Part shown: one piece after another, positions 1 to 5,694 of the stretch
Numbering within the stretch: position 1 is the first letter of the stretch
How the letters are laid out: each line of letters starts with the position of its first letter
DNA from: Armatimonadota bacterium
Lineage (GTDB): Bacteria > Armatimonadota > Armatimonadia > Armatimonadales > Armatimonadaceae
Direction: 5' to 3'
DNA length: 7,745 nt
Assembly (NCBI GenBank): GCA_014381035.1
Contig: JACMIS010000467.1
Location: 1 to 7,745, forward strand
Notes under the pieces: model-generated
The model's input: the letters and a program-made list of their open reading frames with translations, nothing else
What the model was told of the DNA's origin: nothing
The model's database searches: none
Made by a program: the position numbers and the translations under genes

Positions 1-522
1 ACCGGCGCGGGCGAAGCGGATGATCTTCTCGGAAACGTCGTCGGGGATCGTCGTATCGGATGATTCCTGGACCTCGCGCCCGTAAATGCCGAACGCCGGG
101 ATCCCTTTTTGCGCGTGACCGGAAAGCACGGCGGCGAGGTAGACCGCGCCGGGTCGCTCCGTGCCGTTGAAGCCCCAGACCGCGGTGGGAACGCGGTTGT
201 CCATCGCCATCGTTTCCGACCCGTAGCACCAGCATGGCGTTACGGTGAGGATTGCACCGACATTCTCACGGGCGAACAGCGCGGCGCAATCGGCGGCTTC
301 GGCGACACCGCCGATACAGGACGGCGCGATAACGACCTCGACCGGCAGACCGCACGCGTGGCGGATATTATCGGTGATCAGTGCGGCAGTCCTCTTCGCC
401 ATGTCCATCGTCTGCTCTTCGAGCGACTCACGAACGCCGCCGTAGCGTCCGTCAATGGTCGGGCGGATACCGATTTTGGGAAGCGGAGTATGAAGCCGGT
501 TCACCGGCGGATTGACAGTCAT
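1..522 (-). CDS. fucI: L-fucose isomerase, N-terminal part (gene runs off left edge)
   Basis: FucI interconverts L-fucose and L-fuculose in the cytoplasm, the first step of L-fucose breakdown; the family is Mn-dependent and hexameric. Translating the minus strand gives 174 residues with near-textbook FucI sequence: [10 protein letters not shown] at residues 17-26, RESLEEQT at 31-38, TPCWCYGSE at 95-103, [16 protein letters not shown] at 116-131, and [11 protein letters not shown] further on. Family members are about 590 residues, so roughly 70% of the protein, including the C-terminal catalytic residues, lies outside the window. I chose the ATG at 522-520, preceded by GAAAGG 13 bases upstream. 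An in-frame ATG at 555-553 would add 11 residues but has no visible ribosome binding site. The upstream neighbour is tolC on the same strand, 230 bases away, so fucI is probably transcribed on its own or with genes to the left. Identification is very secure; the exact start is less so. Confidence 0.95.
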   Translation of the reverse strand, partial: MTVNPPVNRLHTPLPKIGIRPTIDGRYGGVRESLEEQTMDMAKRTAALITDNIRHACGLPVEVVIAPSCIGGVAEAADCAALFARENVGAILTVTPCWCYGSETMAMDNRVPTAVWGFNGTERPGAVYLAAVLSGHAQKGIPAFGIYGREVQESSDTTIPDDVSEKIIRFARAG

Positions 523-613
523 GATAAACGAAAAACCTTTCGAGCAGAATAACATCGGGGTGCGAAAGGCGAGGAGCCGCACCGCCTGCGAACCGTTTCT
601 TCCACGGGAAATA

Positions 614-665
614 GTTTTCCTGCTTTTTCGTTTCGCCGTTTTTGCTGTTGTTTGGTTTCGTTTGG
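614..665 (-). other. 52-base T-free stretch in the fucI leader
   Basis: The plus strand has no A from 614 to 665, so the minus-strand (fucI mRNA) sequence has no U over this length. It is rich in CAA, AAC and GAAA words. It lies about 90-145 bases upstream of the fucI ATG in a region with no gene. If transcribed it would be expected to stay largely unstructured. Beside it (609-622) is a short GGAAA-TAGT-TTTCC inverted repeat. No convincing -35/-10 pair was found in the gap. Function unknown. Confidence 0.4.
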
Positions 666-708
666 AGGGGGAAACCGCGCGGGATACTTCACAACCGGTA
701 TGTATGGG

Positions 709-742
709 GGTCCACCGAACGGCTTCTACCGTTCGGTGGACC
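709..742 (-). terminator. 14-bp perfect hairpin just after the tolC stop
   Basis: GGTCCACCGAACGG (709-722) and CCGTTCGGTGGACC (729-742) are exact inverted repeats around a 6-base loop. The hairpin begins 10 bases past the tolC TAG stop (755-753), a typical place for a transcription terminator. On the minus strand the 3' flank is CCCCATACATACC, so the U-tract of a classical intrinsic terminator is missing. It may act as a U-less terminator, as an mRNA 3'-end stabiliser, or as a pause site before fucI. The structure is certain; the role is inferred. Confidence 0.55.
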
Positions 743-752
743 TTCGACACAA

Positions 753-2468
753 CTACGGGGTGCTCGGGGGAGTGACTACCGGACCGGTCGGCGGCGGGGT
801 GGTTGGCGTCCCGCCCGGCGGTGGCGTCAACGAATCGCCTGCCGCCGGCGTTCCTGCCGGGGCGGTGGCATTGGCGACGCGCCCGATCCCGGCGATGCGA
901 TCCGCAAAACCGACGGCACGAGCGAGGCGGGCGTCGGCGGAATAAAAGTCGTAGGTGGTTTGTACGAGTTGCGTCTGCGCCTGCACCAATTGCGTCTGCG
1001 CCTGAATCACCTCGACGATGCTTCCGACTCCCTCCCGGCGTGACTCGACAGCGGCATCATAGTTGATCTGCGCCGCTTCCTGCGCCGCTTGCGCGGCGGG
1101 GATCGCCGCACGCGCCTGGGTCAGGGTACGCCATGCCTGCTCCACCTCAACTCCGACCGATTGGCGCAACTGGATAAGGTTTGCTTCCGTGCCCCGCGCG
1201 TTTGCTTGCGCCTGTCGCACTTGAGCGCGGGTCAAGCCACCGTTGAAAAGCGGATATGACAGGTTGAGGTTGACCTGTCGGTTCTGGCTGTTGGGATAGG
1301 TGTTGTTGCCGACAGGGGTGAATTGGTAGCCGTCGCTCACAGTCAGGTTGGCTTGCAAGCCGTCATTGATCCGGGCGAGTCCCACCCCGGTCTGGTTGAC
1401 TTCGAGATCCTGTTGCGAGCGCGCGATATCCGGTCGCGTCTGGTAGGCGGTCTCGGAGAGTGTGTTTACGGTTTCAATATCGGATGTCGTTGTCGGGGTA
1501 GGCGCATTCAAAACCGTCACCGGGGTGGATGCGGTCGGCGCGGGAACATCGGCAATCGTGAGTTGCTCTCCGCCGACCAATCCGATGCTCTGTTTCAATT
1601 GCGCCTGCGCGATTGCGGCGTTGTTTTGCGCTTGCAGAAGAGAAACCTGCGCATTCAGCAAGTCCGCCCGCGCCTGGAACGTGTCTTTTCGCGGCGAAAC
1701 ACCGGCTTCGACCTGCGCCTCGACCACGGCGAGCGTATTTTCGGCGCGTGCGACTTGCGACTGAGAGACCGTCACCAATGCCGCCGTGCGTAGCGAGTTG
1801 AAATAATTGTTCGCGACATCGGCGATAACACGCTGGCGGGTGTCCTCCTCGCTGAACTTCGCGCCGCGCAACGATTGCCGTGCCTGCTTATTGCTGAGTT
1901 CGCGATTGAACGAGTCGAACACGGTGTAAGAAGCAATGGCGTTGAACTGCTTGTTCTCCGTGGTCCGCCCCGTGCTGACGACTACCGGTACGCCGCCGAC
2001 AAACTGGGTGACCGACCCGGTCGTGAGCCGGTTGTTATAAGTGTACGAGGGTTGAACCTGGGGGTAGTAGTCGGCTTGTTGTGCCTTCAACCGTTGTTCA
2101 CTCGCTTCACGACTCGCCTGTGCCTGCGAAACGGTCGGTTGCAAACGCAGGGCAAGGGCGATGGCACTTTCCAGCGTCAATTGCTGTGGCGAGTTCGTAA
2201 CCCGGTTATTCCCGGGCTCGGGTGCCGGAACCCGATTCGACGGGCTCCGTTCTTTTTGTTCGTTCTTGGGAAAATTCGGTCCCTCTTTTCGCGTTTCGTT
2301 CGGGGGAGTAGTGGATAAATTTTCCGGTGGTATCGGGGGTCCCTGTGGTGCGGGAGTGGGTAAAGGGTCCTGCGCCTGAGCATGAGCGGTGCCAAGACAG
2401 ATAGCGACAAGACTATATGCGGCAACGGGCAACAGATTACCCTGCCGGAACAATTTTTTAGCGGTCAC
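753..2468 (-). CDS. TolC-family outer-membrane efflux/secretion protein (OEP family)
   Basis: This is a probable outer-membrane channel of the TolC/OEP family, which trimerises into a beta-barrel and periplasmic alpha-barrel and serves drug efflux or type I secretion. The 571-residue protein opens with a signal peptide (KK at residues 4-5, hydrophobic [18 protein letters not shown] cleavage site near residue 30). A Pro/Asn-rich linker spans about 31-91. Two OEP repeats run from about 92 to 530: the first opens [11 protein letters not shown], and the second contains [18 protein letters not shown] and [12 protein letters not shown] Pro/Thr/Gly-rich tail covers about 534-571; the linker and tail are longer than in E. 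coli TolC. The open frame extends to a TTG at 2486, but that TTG overlaps the strong ribosome binding site GGAGGA (2484-2479). The GTG at 2468-2466, 10 bases downstream of that site, is the better start. No HlyD or RND partner gene lies within the window, so the cargo cannot be told. Confidence 0.9.
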   Translation of the reverse strand: MTAKKLFRQGNLLPVAAYSLVAICLGTAHAQAQDPLPTPAPQGPPIPPENLSTTPPNETRKEGPNFPKNEQKERSPSNRVPAPEPGNNRVTNSPQQLTLESAIALALRLQPTVSQAQASREASEQRLKAQQADYYPQVQPSYTYNNRLTTGSVTQFVGGVPVVVSTGRTTENKQFNAIASYTVFDSFNRELSNKQARQSLRGAKFSEEDTRQRVIADVANNYFNSLRTAALVTVSQSQVARAENTLAVVEAQVEAGVSPRKDTFQARADLLNAQVSLLQAQNNAAIAQAQLKQSIGLVGGEQLTIADVPAPTASTPVTVLNAPTPTTTSDIETVNTLSETAYQTRPDIARSQQDLEVNQTGVGLARINDGLQANLTVSDGYQFTPVGNNTYPNSQNRQVNLNLSYPLFNGGLTRAQVRQAQANARGTEANLIQLRQSVGVEVEQAWRTLTQARAAIPAAQAAQEAAQINYDAAVESRREGVGSIVEVIQAQTQLVQAQTQLVQTTYDFYSADARLARAVGFADRIAGIGRVANATAPAGTPAAGDSLTPPPGGTPTTPPPTGPVVTPPSTP

Positions 2469-2488
2469 GAAAACTGAATCCTCCAAAA

Positions 2489-2516
2489 GACCGGAAGGCT
2501 TTACGCAGCCCCGGTC
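2489..2516 (-). promoter_or_regulatory. Hairpin in the tolC 5' leader, directly before the Shine-Dalgarno
   Basis: Read on the minus strand, GACCGGGGCT, a 6-base loop and AGCCTTCCGGTC form a 10-bp stem with one 2-base bulge. It is followed at once by TTTT and then GGAGGA, the tolC ribosome binding site. The hairpin ends only 4 bases from that site, so it could be an attenuator-like terminator or could influence ribosome access. It could equally be an operator in the divergent promoter region. The pairing is read directly from sequence; no regulator is implied. Confidence 0.4.
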
Positions 2517-2537
2517 AAAATTCTGCGTTCATTTCGG

Positions 2538-2543
2538 TATACT
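2538..2543 (+). promoter_or_regulatory. Candidate -10 box for the adenosyltransferase gene
   Basis: TATACT matches the bacterial -10 consensus at 5 of 6 positions and lies 29 bases before the ATG at 2573. The best -35 candidate at 18-base spacing (GTCAAA) matches only 3 of 6. A possible ribosome binding site, AGGTGA, is at 2554-2559, 13 bases before the ATG and rather far. The 104-base gap between the divergent genes must hold promoters for both; none was clear for tolC. Confidence 0.3.
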
Positions 2544-2572
2544 TCATCTAAACAGGTGAAACTGAAAAGTTT

Positions 2573-3136
2573 ATGAAAATATACACTCGAACGGGCGATA
2601 CCGGCGACACCGGACTCTACGGCGGACAGCGCGTCAGCAAAGATGATGTGCGTGTTGAGTCTTATGGCGCGGTGGACGAAGCGAACGCGGCACTCGGCGT
2701 CGCCGCCGCCCATCTTACCGACAACGAATTACAGGGTTTGGTTGCACGTCTTCAAAGCGAACTCTTTGTCGTCGGGGCGGATCTTGCGACCCCGCTCACC
2801 CGGGACGAACCGACGGGCAAGGCGATTGTACCGCGCATTGAGGAAAAACACGTCGCGGCACTCGAACCGTTGATTGACACCTACGAAGTCGAACTCGCAC
2901 CGCTTCGTAATTTTATCCTGCCGGGTGGCAGCACTGGTTCGACGTATCTGCATCTGGCACGCACCATCCTGCGCCGCGCCGAACGTCGAACGGTGACATT
3001 GCTGCGTACCGCACCCGCCGAAACCAACGAAGCGGTGATCCCCTATTTGAATCGCCTCGCCGACCTGCTCTTCGTCCTCGCCCGCGTCGCGAATCACCGG
3101 GCAGGCGTCGCCGACGTGCCGTGGACGCGGGAGTAG
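2573..3136 (+). CDS. PduO-type cob(I)alamin adenosyltransferase
   Basis: This enzyme (ATR/MMAB/PduO family) transfers the adenosyl group of ATP to cob(I)alamin, making coenzyme B12 for radical mutases, dehydratases or ribonucleotide reductase. The 187-residue protein has the usual family length and all its landmarks. These are the ATP-binding N-terminal TRTGDTGDTGL (residues 5-15), SYGAVDEANAALG (30-42), RNFILPGGS (112-120), ARTILRRAERR (129-139) and YLNRLADLLFVLAR (158-171), with a Trp near the C-terminus. The ATG at 2573 puts TRTGD at its usual distance from the N-terminus. It is divergent from tolC and is followed by a 126-base gap before rex, so it may be monocistronic. No other B12 gene and no B12-dependent enzyme is visible, and no cobalamin riboswitch could be recognised in the short leader. 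The symbol is left open because pduO, cobO-like and MMAB names are all used for this family. Confidence 0.95.
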   Translation: MKIYTRTGDTGDTGLYGGQRVSKDDVRVESYGAVDEANAALGVAAAHLTDNELQGLVARLQSELFVVGADLATPLTRDEPTGKAIVPRIEEKHVAALEPLIDTYEVELAPLRNFILPGGSTGSTYLHLARTILRRAERRTVTLLRTAPAETNEAVIPYLNRLADLLFVLARVANHRAGVADVPWTRE

Positions 3137-3222
3137 GCTTTGGGTGTCGGGTGTTAGGAACCGCTTATCGTGTCTCTTCCAGTAACGGTCCGGAAAACGA
3201 GATCACCCAACACCCAATACCT
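3135..3222. repeat. Degenerate heptamer repeats in inverted orientation
   Basis: The stretch right after the adenosyltransferase stop carries TGGGTGT, CGGGTGT and TAGGAAC in a row (3141-3161). About 40 bases on, the opposite strand's version appears as CACCCAA, CACCCAA and TACCTAA (3204-3224). The two blocks form an imperfect inverted repeat (3135-3155 against 3202-3222, about 17 of 21 positions matching) around a 46-base centre. The element fills most of the gap between the two genes. GGGTGTT-type heptamers are known as dispersed low-complexity repeats in several phyla. Here they may act as an mRNA 3' hairpin, a REP-like element or simply drifting repeats. Confidence 0.6.
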
Positions 3223-3240
3223 AACTCCTTCGTCTCACGG

Positions 3241-3246
3241 TATAAT
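3241..3246 (+). promoter_or_regulatory. Candidate -10 box of the rex operon
   Basis: TATAAT is a perfect -10 hexamer ending 16 bases before the rex ATG at 3263, so transcription would start near 3253 and leave a leader of only about 10 bases. No -35 box resembles consensus at 16-18 bases upstream, where the heptamer repeat block ends. No canonical Rex operator (TTGTGA-N6-TCACAA type) was seen nearby, so autoregulation is not supported by sequence. Confidence 0.45.
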
Positions 3247-3262
3247 CAAGCCGGAAACCCGT

Positions 3263-4024
3263 ATGCCGGAGAATTTGGAGACTGTACGACAGCCTGTGCC
3301 TCGACAACCGACAACCGAAGTGGCTTCACCCCCCGATATCGTAGGTGAACGGGTTCCTATTCCTACCTTAGAGCGATTGACGACTTATCTACGGTGTCTG
3401 GTGGACATGCGGGCAGCGTCCATTGAAACCGTATCGTCGGCGGAAATCGAGCGCAACACCGGAATAAACGCCGCGCAGTTCCGCAAAGACCTTTCCTACT
3501 TCGGGGACTTTGGCAAGCCGGGTGTCGGCTACAGTGTCAACGAACTCGAGAACCGAATATCGCGCATCCTGAAGATTCACGAACTGCAACCGATCCTGCT
3601 CATCGGCGCGGGAAATCTGGGCGCGGCACTGGTCGGATACCCGGGACTCGAAGAGCATAAGTTCCACATCGTCGCCGCGTTCGACAACTCGCCCGCCAAA
3701 ATCGGTAACCGGATCGGCAGCGGGATGGAGGTGTTGGATTTTGCGCGACTGGGCGAAATCAACGCCAGGGTCGCGGCACGTATGGCGATTCTTGCGGTGC
3801 CGCAAACCGCCGCGCAAGCGGTCGCCGATGTCGCCATCGCCCACGGGGTCCGCGCGATCCTGAACTTCGCGCCGGTCTTGCTCCGGGTTCCGCGCCATGT
3901 AATCGTACGCAATGTTTCCTTCTTGCAGGAACTCGCCGTGTTGTCCTACCATCTTTCGGAAAGCAGCGAGAACATAATTTCCACGAACGGTGTGGGGAAA
4001 AGAAACGAGGAAGACGAAAAATGA
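3263..4024 (+). CDS. rex: Redox-sensing transcriptional repressor Rex
   Basis: Rex is a dimeric DNA-binding repressor that reads the NADH/NAD+ ratio and, in the family, controls fermentation, respiration and NADH reoxidation genes. The winged-helix domain is at about residues 31-92 (IPTLERLTTYLRCL, then SSAEIERNTGINAAQFRKDL and SYFGDFGKPGVGY). It is followed by a Rossmann NAD-binding domain with GAGNLG at 115-120, AAFDNSPAKIG and ILNFAPVLLRVP. The final helix QELAVLSYHL corresponds to the swapped helix of the dimer. The frame is open to a GTG at 3170, but that start lies inside the heptamer repeat and upstream of the TATAAT box. The ATG at 3263 gives 253 residues. Even so, about 30 residues precede the usual Rex start and a charged tail (GKRNEEDEK) follows, against about 210 for the family. 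Its stop overlaps the next gene's ATG (ATGA), so the two are probably translationally coupled. Confidence 0.93.
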   Translation: MPENLETVRQPVPRQPTTEVASPPDIVGERVPIPTLERLTTYLRCLVDMRAASIETVSSAEIERNTGINAAQFRKDLSYFGDFGKPGVGYSVNELENRISRILKIHELQPILLIGAGNLGAALVGYPGLEEHKFHIVAAFDNSPAKIGNRIGSGMEVLDFARLGEINARVAARMAILAVPQTAAQAVADVAIAHGVRAILNFAPVLLRVPRHVIVRNVSFLQELAVLSYHLSESSENIISTNGVGKRNEEDEK

Positions 4025-4770
4025 GCAGTGTGACAGCGGGAACCGCGACGATCTGGTGGCTCGGGCAGGGCAGTTTCGTATTCGAGGGCGTCCACAGCGG
4101 TCCCATCGTCGTGGACCCGTATCTTTCGAACTCCGTGGGCGAGACCGGCGGACCGCAACGGCTCTTCCCGGTCCCGGTCGCGCCGGGCGATCTACGCGTT
4201 TCGGCGATCTGGCTGACGCACGACCACATTGATCATACCGACCCGCACACGTTGCCCGCACTGGTCGCCGCAAACCCGGGCTCGCCGATCTATGCCCCGG
4301 CGGAATCCGTGGCGCATCTGGCGAAACTCGGCATCACGGCGAACGTTCACCCTATCGAGAGAAATATAGTAGTGAACCTTCCCGGCGTAACGATACACAC
4401 GACACACGCCGAGCATACGCCGGATTCAGTCGGGCTCGTGTTCGTCTTCGAGCAAGGACCGACGATCTATCACACGGCGGATACCGAATATTTTGCCGCC
4501 ATCGCGGACGCCAAACAGTTCACCCCGGACTTACTGTCTATCTGTATCAACGGTCGCTGGGGAAATATGAACATCGCCGACGCCGTACGGGTGACAAACG
4601 CCATCGCGCCGCGCTACGTCCTGCCGATGCACTGGGGTTTGTTCGCGGAGAATACGGCGGACCCGGAAGTGTTTGTGCGTGAGCTGCAGGCTTCGGGGAG
4701 CATAGCGGAACCGGTCTTGCTTCCGGCGACAGGGCTCGCCCGGTACACCGTTTCCCGCCCGGTGGCATAA
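4021..4770 (+). CDS. UlaG-like metallo-beta-lactamase-fold hydrolase
   Basis: This cytoplasmic metal-dependent hydrolase belongs to the metallo-beta-lactamase superfamily, in the branch of UlaG (L-ascorbate-6-phosphate lactonase) and related proteins. In its 249 residues the metal-binding set looks complete: H67-x-H69-x-D71-H72 in LTHDHIDHTD, a further His in HTTHAEH (129 or 132), bridging Asp154 in YHTADTEY, and His204 in PMHWG. WLGQGSFVFEG at 13-23 and VVDPYL at 30-35 are also typical of the UlaG side of the family. INGRWGNMNIADAV followed by APRYVLPMHW matches the UlaG C-terminal pattern. A GAGG sequence (4007-4010) lies 10 bases before the ATG, inside the end of rex. No other ascorbate or sugar-phosphate gene is nearby, so the substrate is unknown; a lactone or phosphoester is possible. 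Superfamily and completeness of the active site are secure, the substrate is not. Confidence 0.9.
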   Translation: MSSVTAGTATIWWLGQGSFVFEGVHSGPIVVDPYLSNSVGETGGPQRLFPVPVAPGDLRVSAIWLTHDHIDHTDPHTLPALVAANPGSPIYAPAESVAHLAKLGITANVHPIERNIVVNLPGVTIHTTHAEHTPDSVGLVFVFEQGPTIYHTADTEYFAAIADAKQFTPDLLSICINGRWGNMNIADAVRVTNAIAPRYVLPMHWGLFAENTADPEVFVRELQASGSIAEPVLLPATGLARYTVSRPVA

Positions 4771-4788
4771 GGCGAGGCTTTGTATGCC

Positions 4789-5679
4789 GTGACACTCCCG
4801 AACATGCGGCGATTCGCGCCGCTTCTCATTCTCTTCATCCTCGCCCCCCTCGCCATCTGGGCGGGGATGTTCCTGCGCCGCCCGCAAACGACCGCTCCCG
4901 AGCAAACGCGCCTCCGTGTCACCGTTATCAATGTCGGGCAGGGCGAGGCGACCTTGATACGCACCCCCGGCGGCGGAACGATTTTGATCGGTGCGGGGAC
5001 CACGGAGACCGGCACCGATGTCGTCGATTTTTTGCAGAACGCGGGCGTGAAGCGGATTGATCTGCTTATTTTGCCTTATCCCTATGCGGAAGCGATTGGT
5101 GGCGTACCCGATCTGTATGACTATTTCGAAATAAAAACGATTCTCGAACCGGGGGGGGAGCGGATCAATGCCCATATCACCAGAGTGCTGGAGCGTGCCC
5201 GCGAGTTCCAGACCGAATGGCAAATAGTCCGCGCCGGACAGGGGTACAAAATTGACAGCGAGCGAGTCAAGGTGGAGATACTCGCGCCGCAAACGATAGA
5301 CGGAAGCCAGGTCGCGCCGGACGACTCACTGGTCGTCGCCGTGGGATACGGCAAAACCCGTTTTCTTTTTGCGGGTGGCATCGGCACGAAAGGCGAACGC
5401 GCCCTGCTCGCCCGGACCCCCGACCTGCGGGCGAACTGGCTCCGTGTCGCCCGCTCCGGATCGGCGGAATCGTCGTCGCTGGAGTTTCTGCGCCTTGTCC
5501 GACCGGAGTTCGCCGTTATCAGCGTCGGACCAAATGGCGACGGATTCCCTGACCCGGCAACCATCGAGCGTTTGCAAGCGACCGGAGCGGCGATATACCG
5601 CACCGATGAGAACGGCGGGCAAAATCTTACATTCTCGAGCGATGGGCAGGAAGTCACGCAGGGAAGCGGCAAGCCGTAA
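4789..5679 (+). CDS. Membrane-anchored ComEC-like MBL-fold protein, metal ligands lost (probable pseudoenzyme)
   Basis: The fold is that of the beta-lactamase-like domain of ComEC/Rec2 and its stand-alone relatives. An N-terminal membrane anchor or signal (about residues 7-29, RRFAPLLILFILAPLAIWAG) leads to VTVINVGQGEATLIRTPGG at about 44-62. DLLIL then precedes the first metal motif, and later come DDSLVVAVGYG, RFLFAGGI, FLRLVRPEFAVISVG and GAAIYRTDENG, all in family order. Each metal site is altered. HxHxDH reads Y97-P-Y-A-E-A102, IDGG reads IGAG (67-70), TGD reads AGG (195-197), HHGS reads RSGS (222-225) and GHP reads GFP (252-254). Hydrolysis as in the family is therefore unlikely; a binding or scaffold role outside the cytoplasmic membrane is possible. 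GTG 4789 sits 11 bases after GGCGAGG (4771-4777). TTG 4780 is too close to that site, and ATG 4804 is an alternative start. The gene begins 18 bases after the UlaG-like gene. Confidence 0.85.
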   Translation: MTLPNMRRFAPLLILFILAPLAIWAGMFLRRPQTTAPEQTRLRVTVINVGQGEATLIRTPGGGTILIGAGTTETGTDVVDFLQNAGVKRIDLLILPYPYAEAIGGVPDLYDYFEIKTILEPGGERINAHITRVLERAREFQTEWQIVRAGQGYKIDSERVKVEILAPQTIDGSQVAPDDSLVVAVGYGKTRFLFAGGIGTKGERALLARTPDLRANWLRVARSGSAESSSLEFLRLVRPEFAVISVGPNGDGFPDPATIERLQATGAAIYRTDENGGQNLTFSSDGQEVTQGSGKP

Positions 5680-5694
5680 GCGAATAGTATTGCC

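Noticed and set aside
109..552. Plus-strand open frames over the fucI region
   Set aside because: The minus strand gives near-identical FucI motifs; the plus-strand frames are shadows.
642..1066. Plus-strand open frames covering the tolC 3' end and the fucI-tolC gap
   Set aside because: They run antisense through the tolC C-terminus and the gene-end hairpin and show no domain; composition is that of GC-rich noise.
3135..3222. CRISPR array, suggested by short repeats around a spacer-sized centre
   Set aside because: The units are 7 bases, degenerate and in opposite orientations, with only one centre and no cas genes.
3137..3262. Rex operator or cobalamin riboswitch between the adenosyltransferase gene and rex
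   Set aside because: No TTGTGA-N6-TCACAA type site and no B12-box-like core was found; the gap is accounted for by heptamer repeats and a -10 box.
3389..4273. Long minus-strand open frame (294 codons) antisense to rex and the UlaG-like gene
   Set aside because: Its product is Arg/Pro-rich with no family resemblance, while the plus strand encodes clear Rex and MBL-fold proteins. It is a GC-driven shadow.
4780..4788. TTG at 4780 as start of the ComEC-like gene
   Set aside because: It lies only 2 bases after GGCGAGG, too close for initiation; GTG 4789 has workable spacing.
4531..5292. Minus-strand open frame (253 codons) across the junction of the two MBL-fold genes
   Set aside because: Same reason: low-information composition and complete overlap with two well-supported plus-strand genes.
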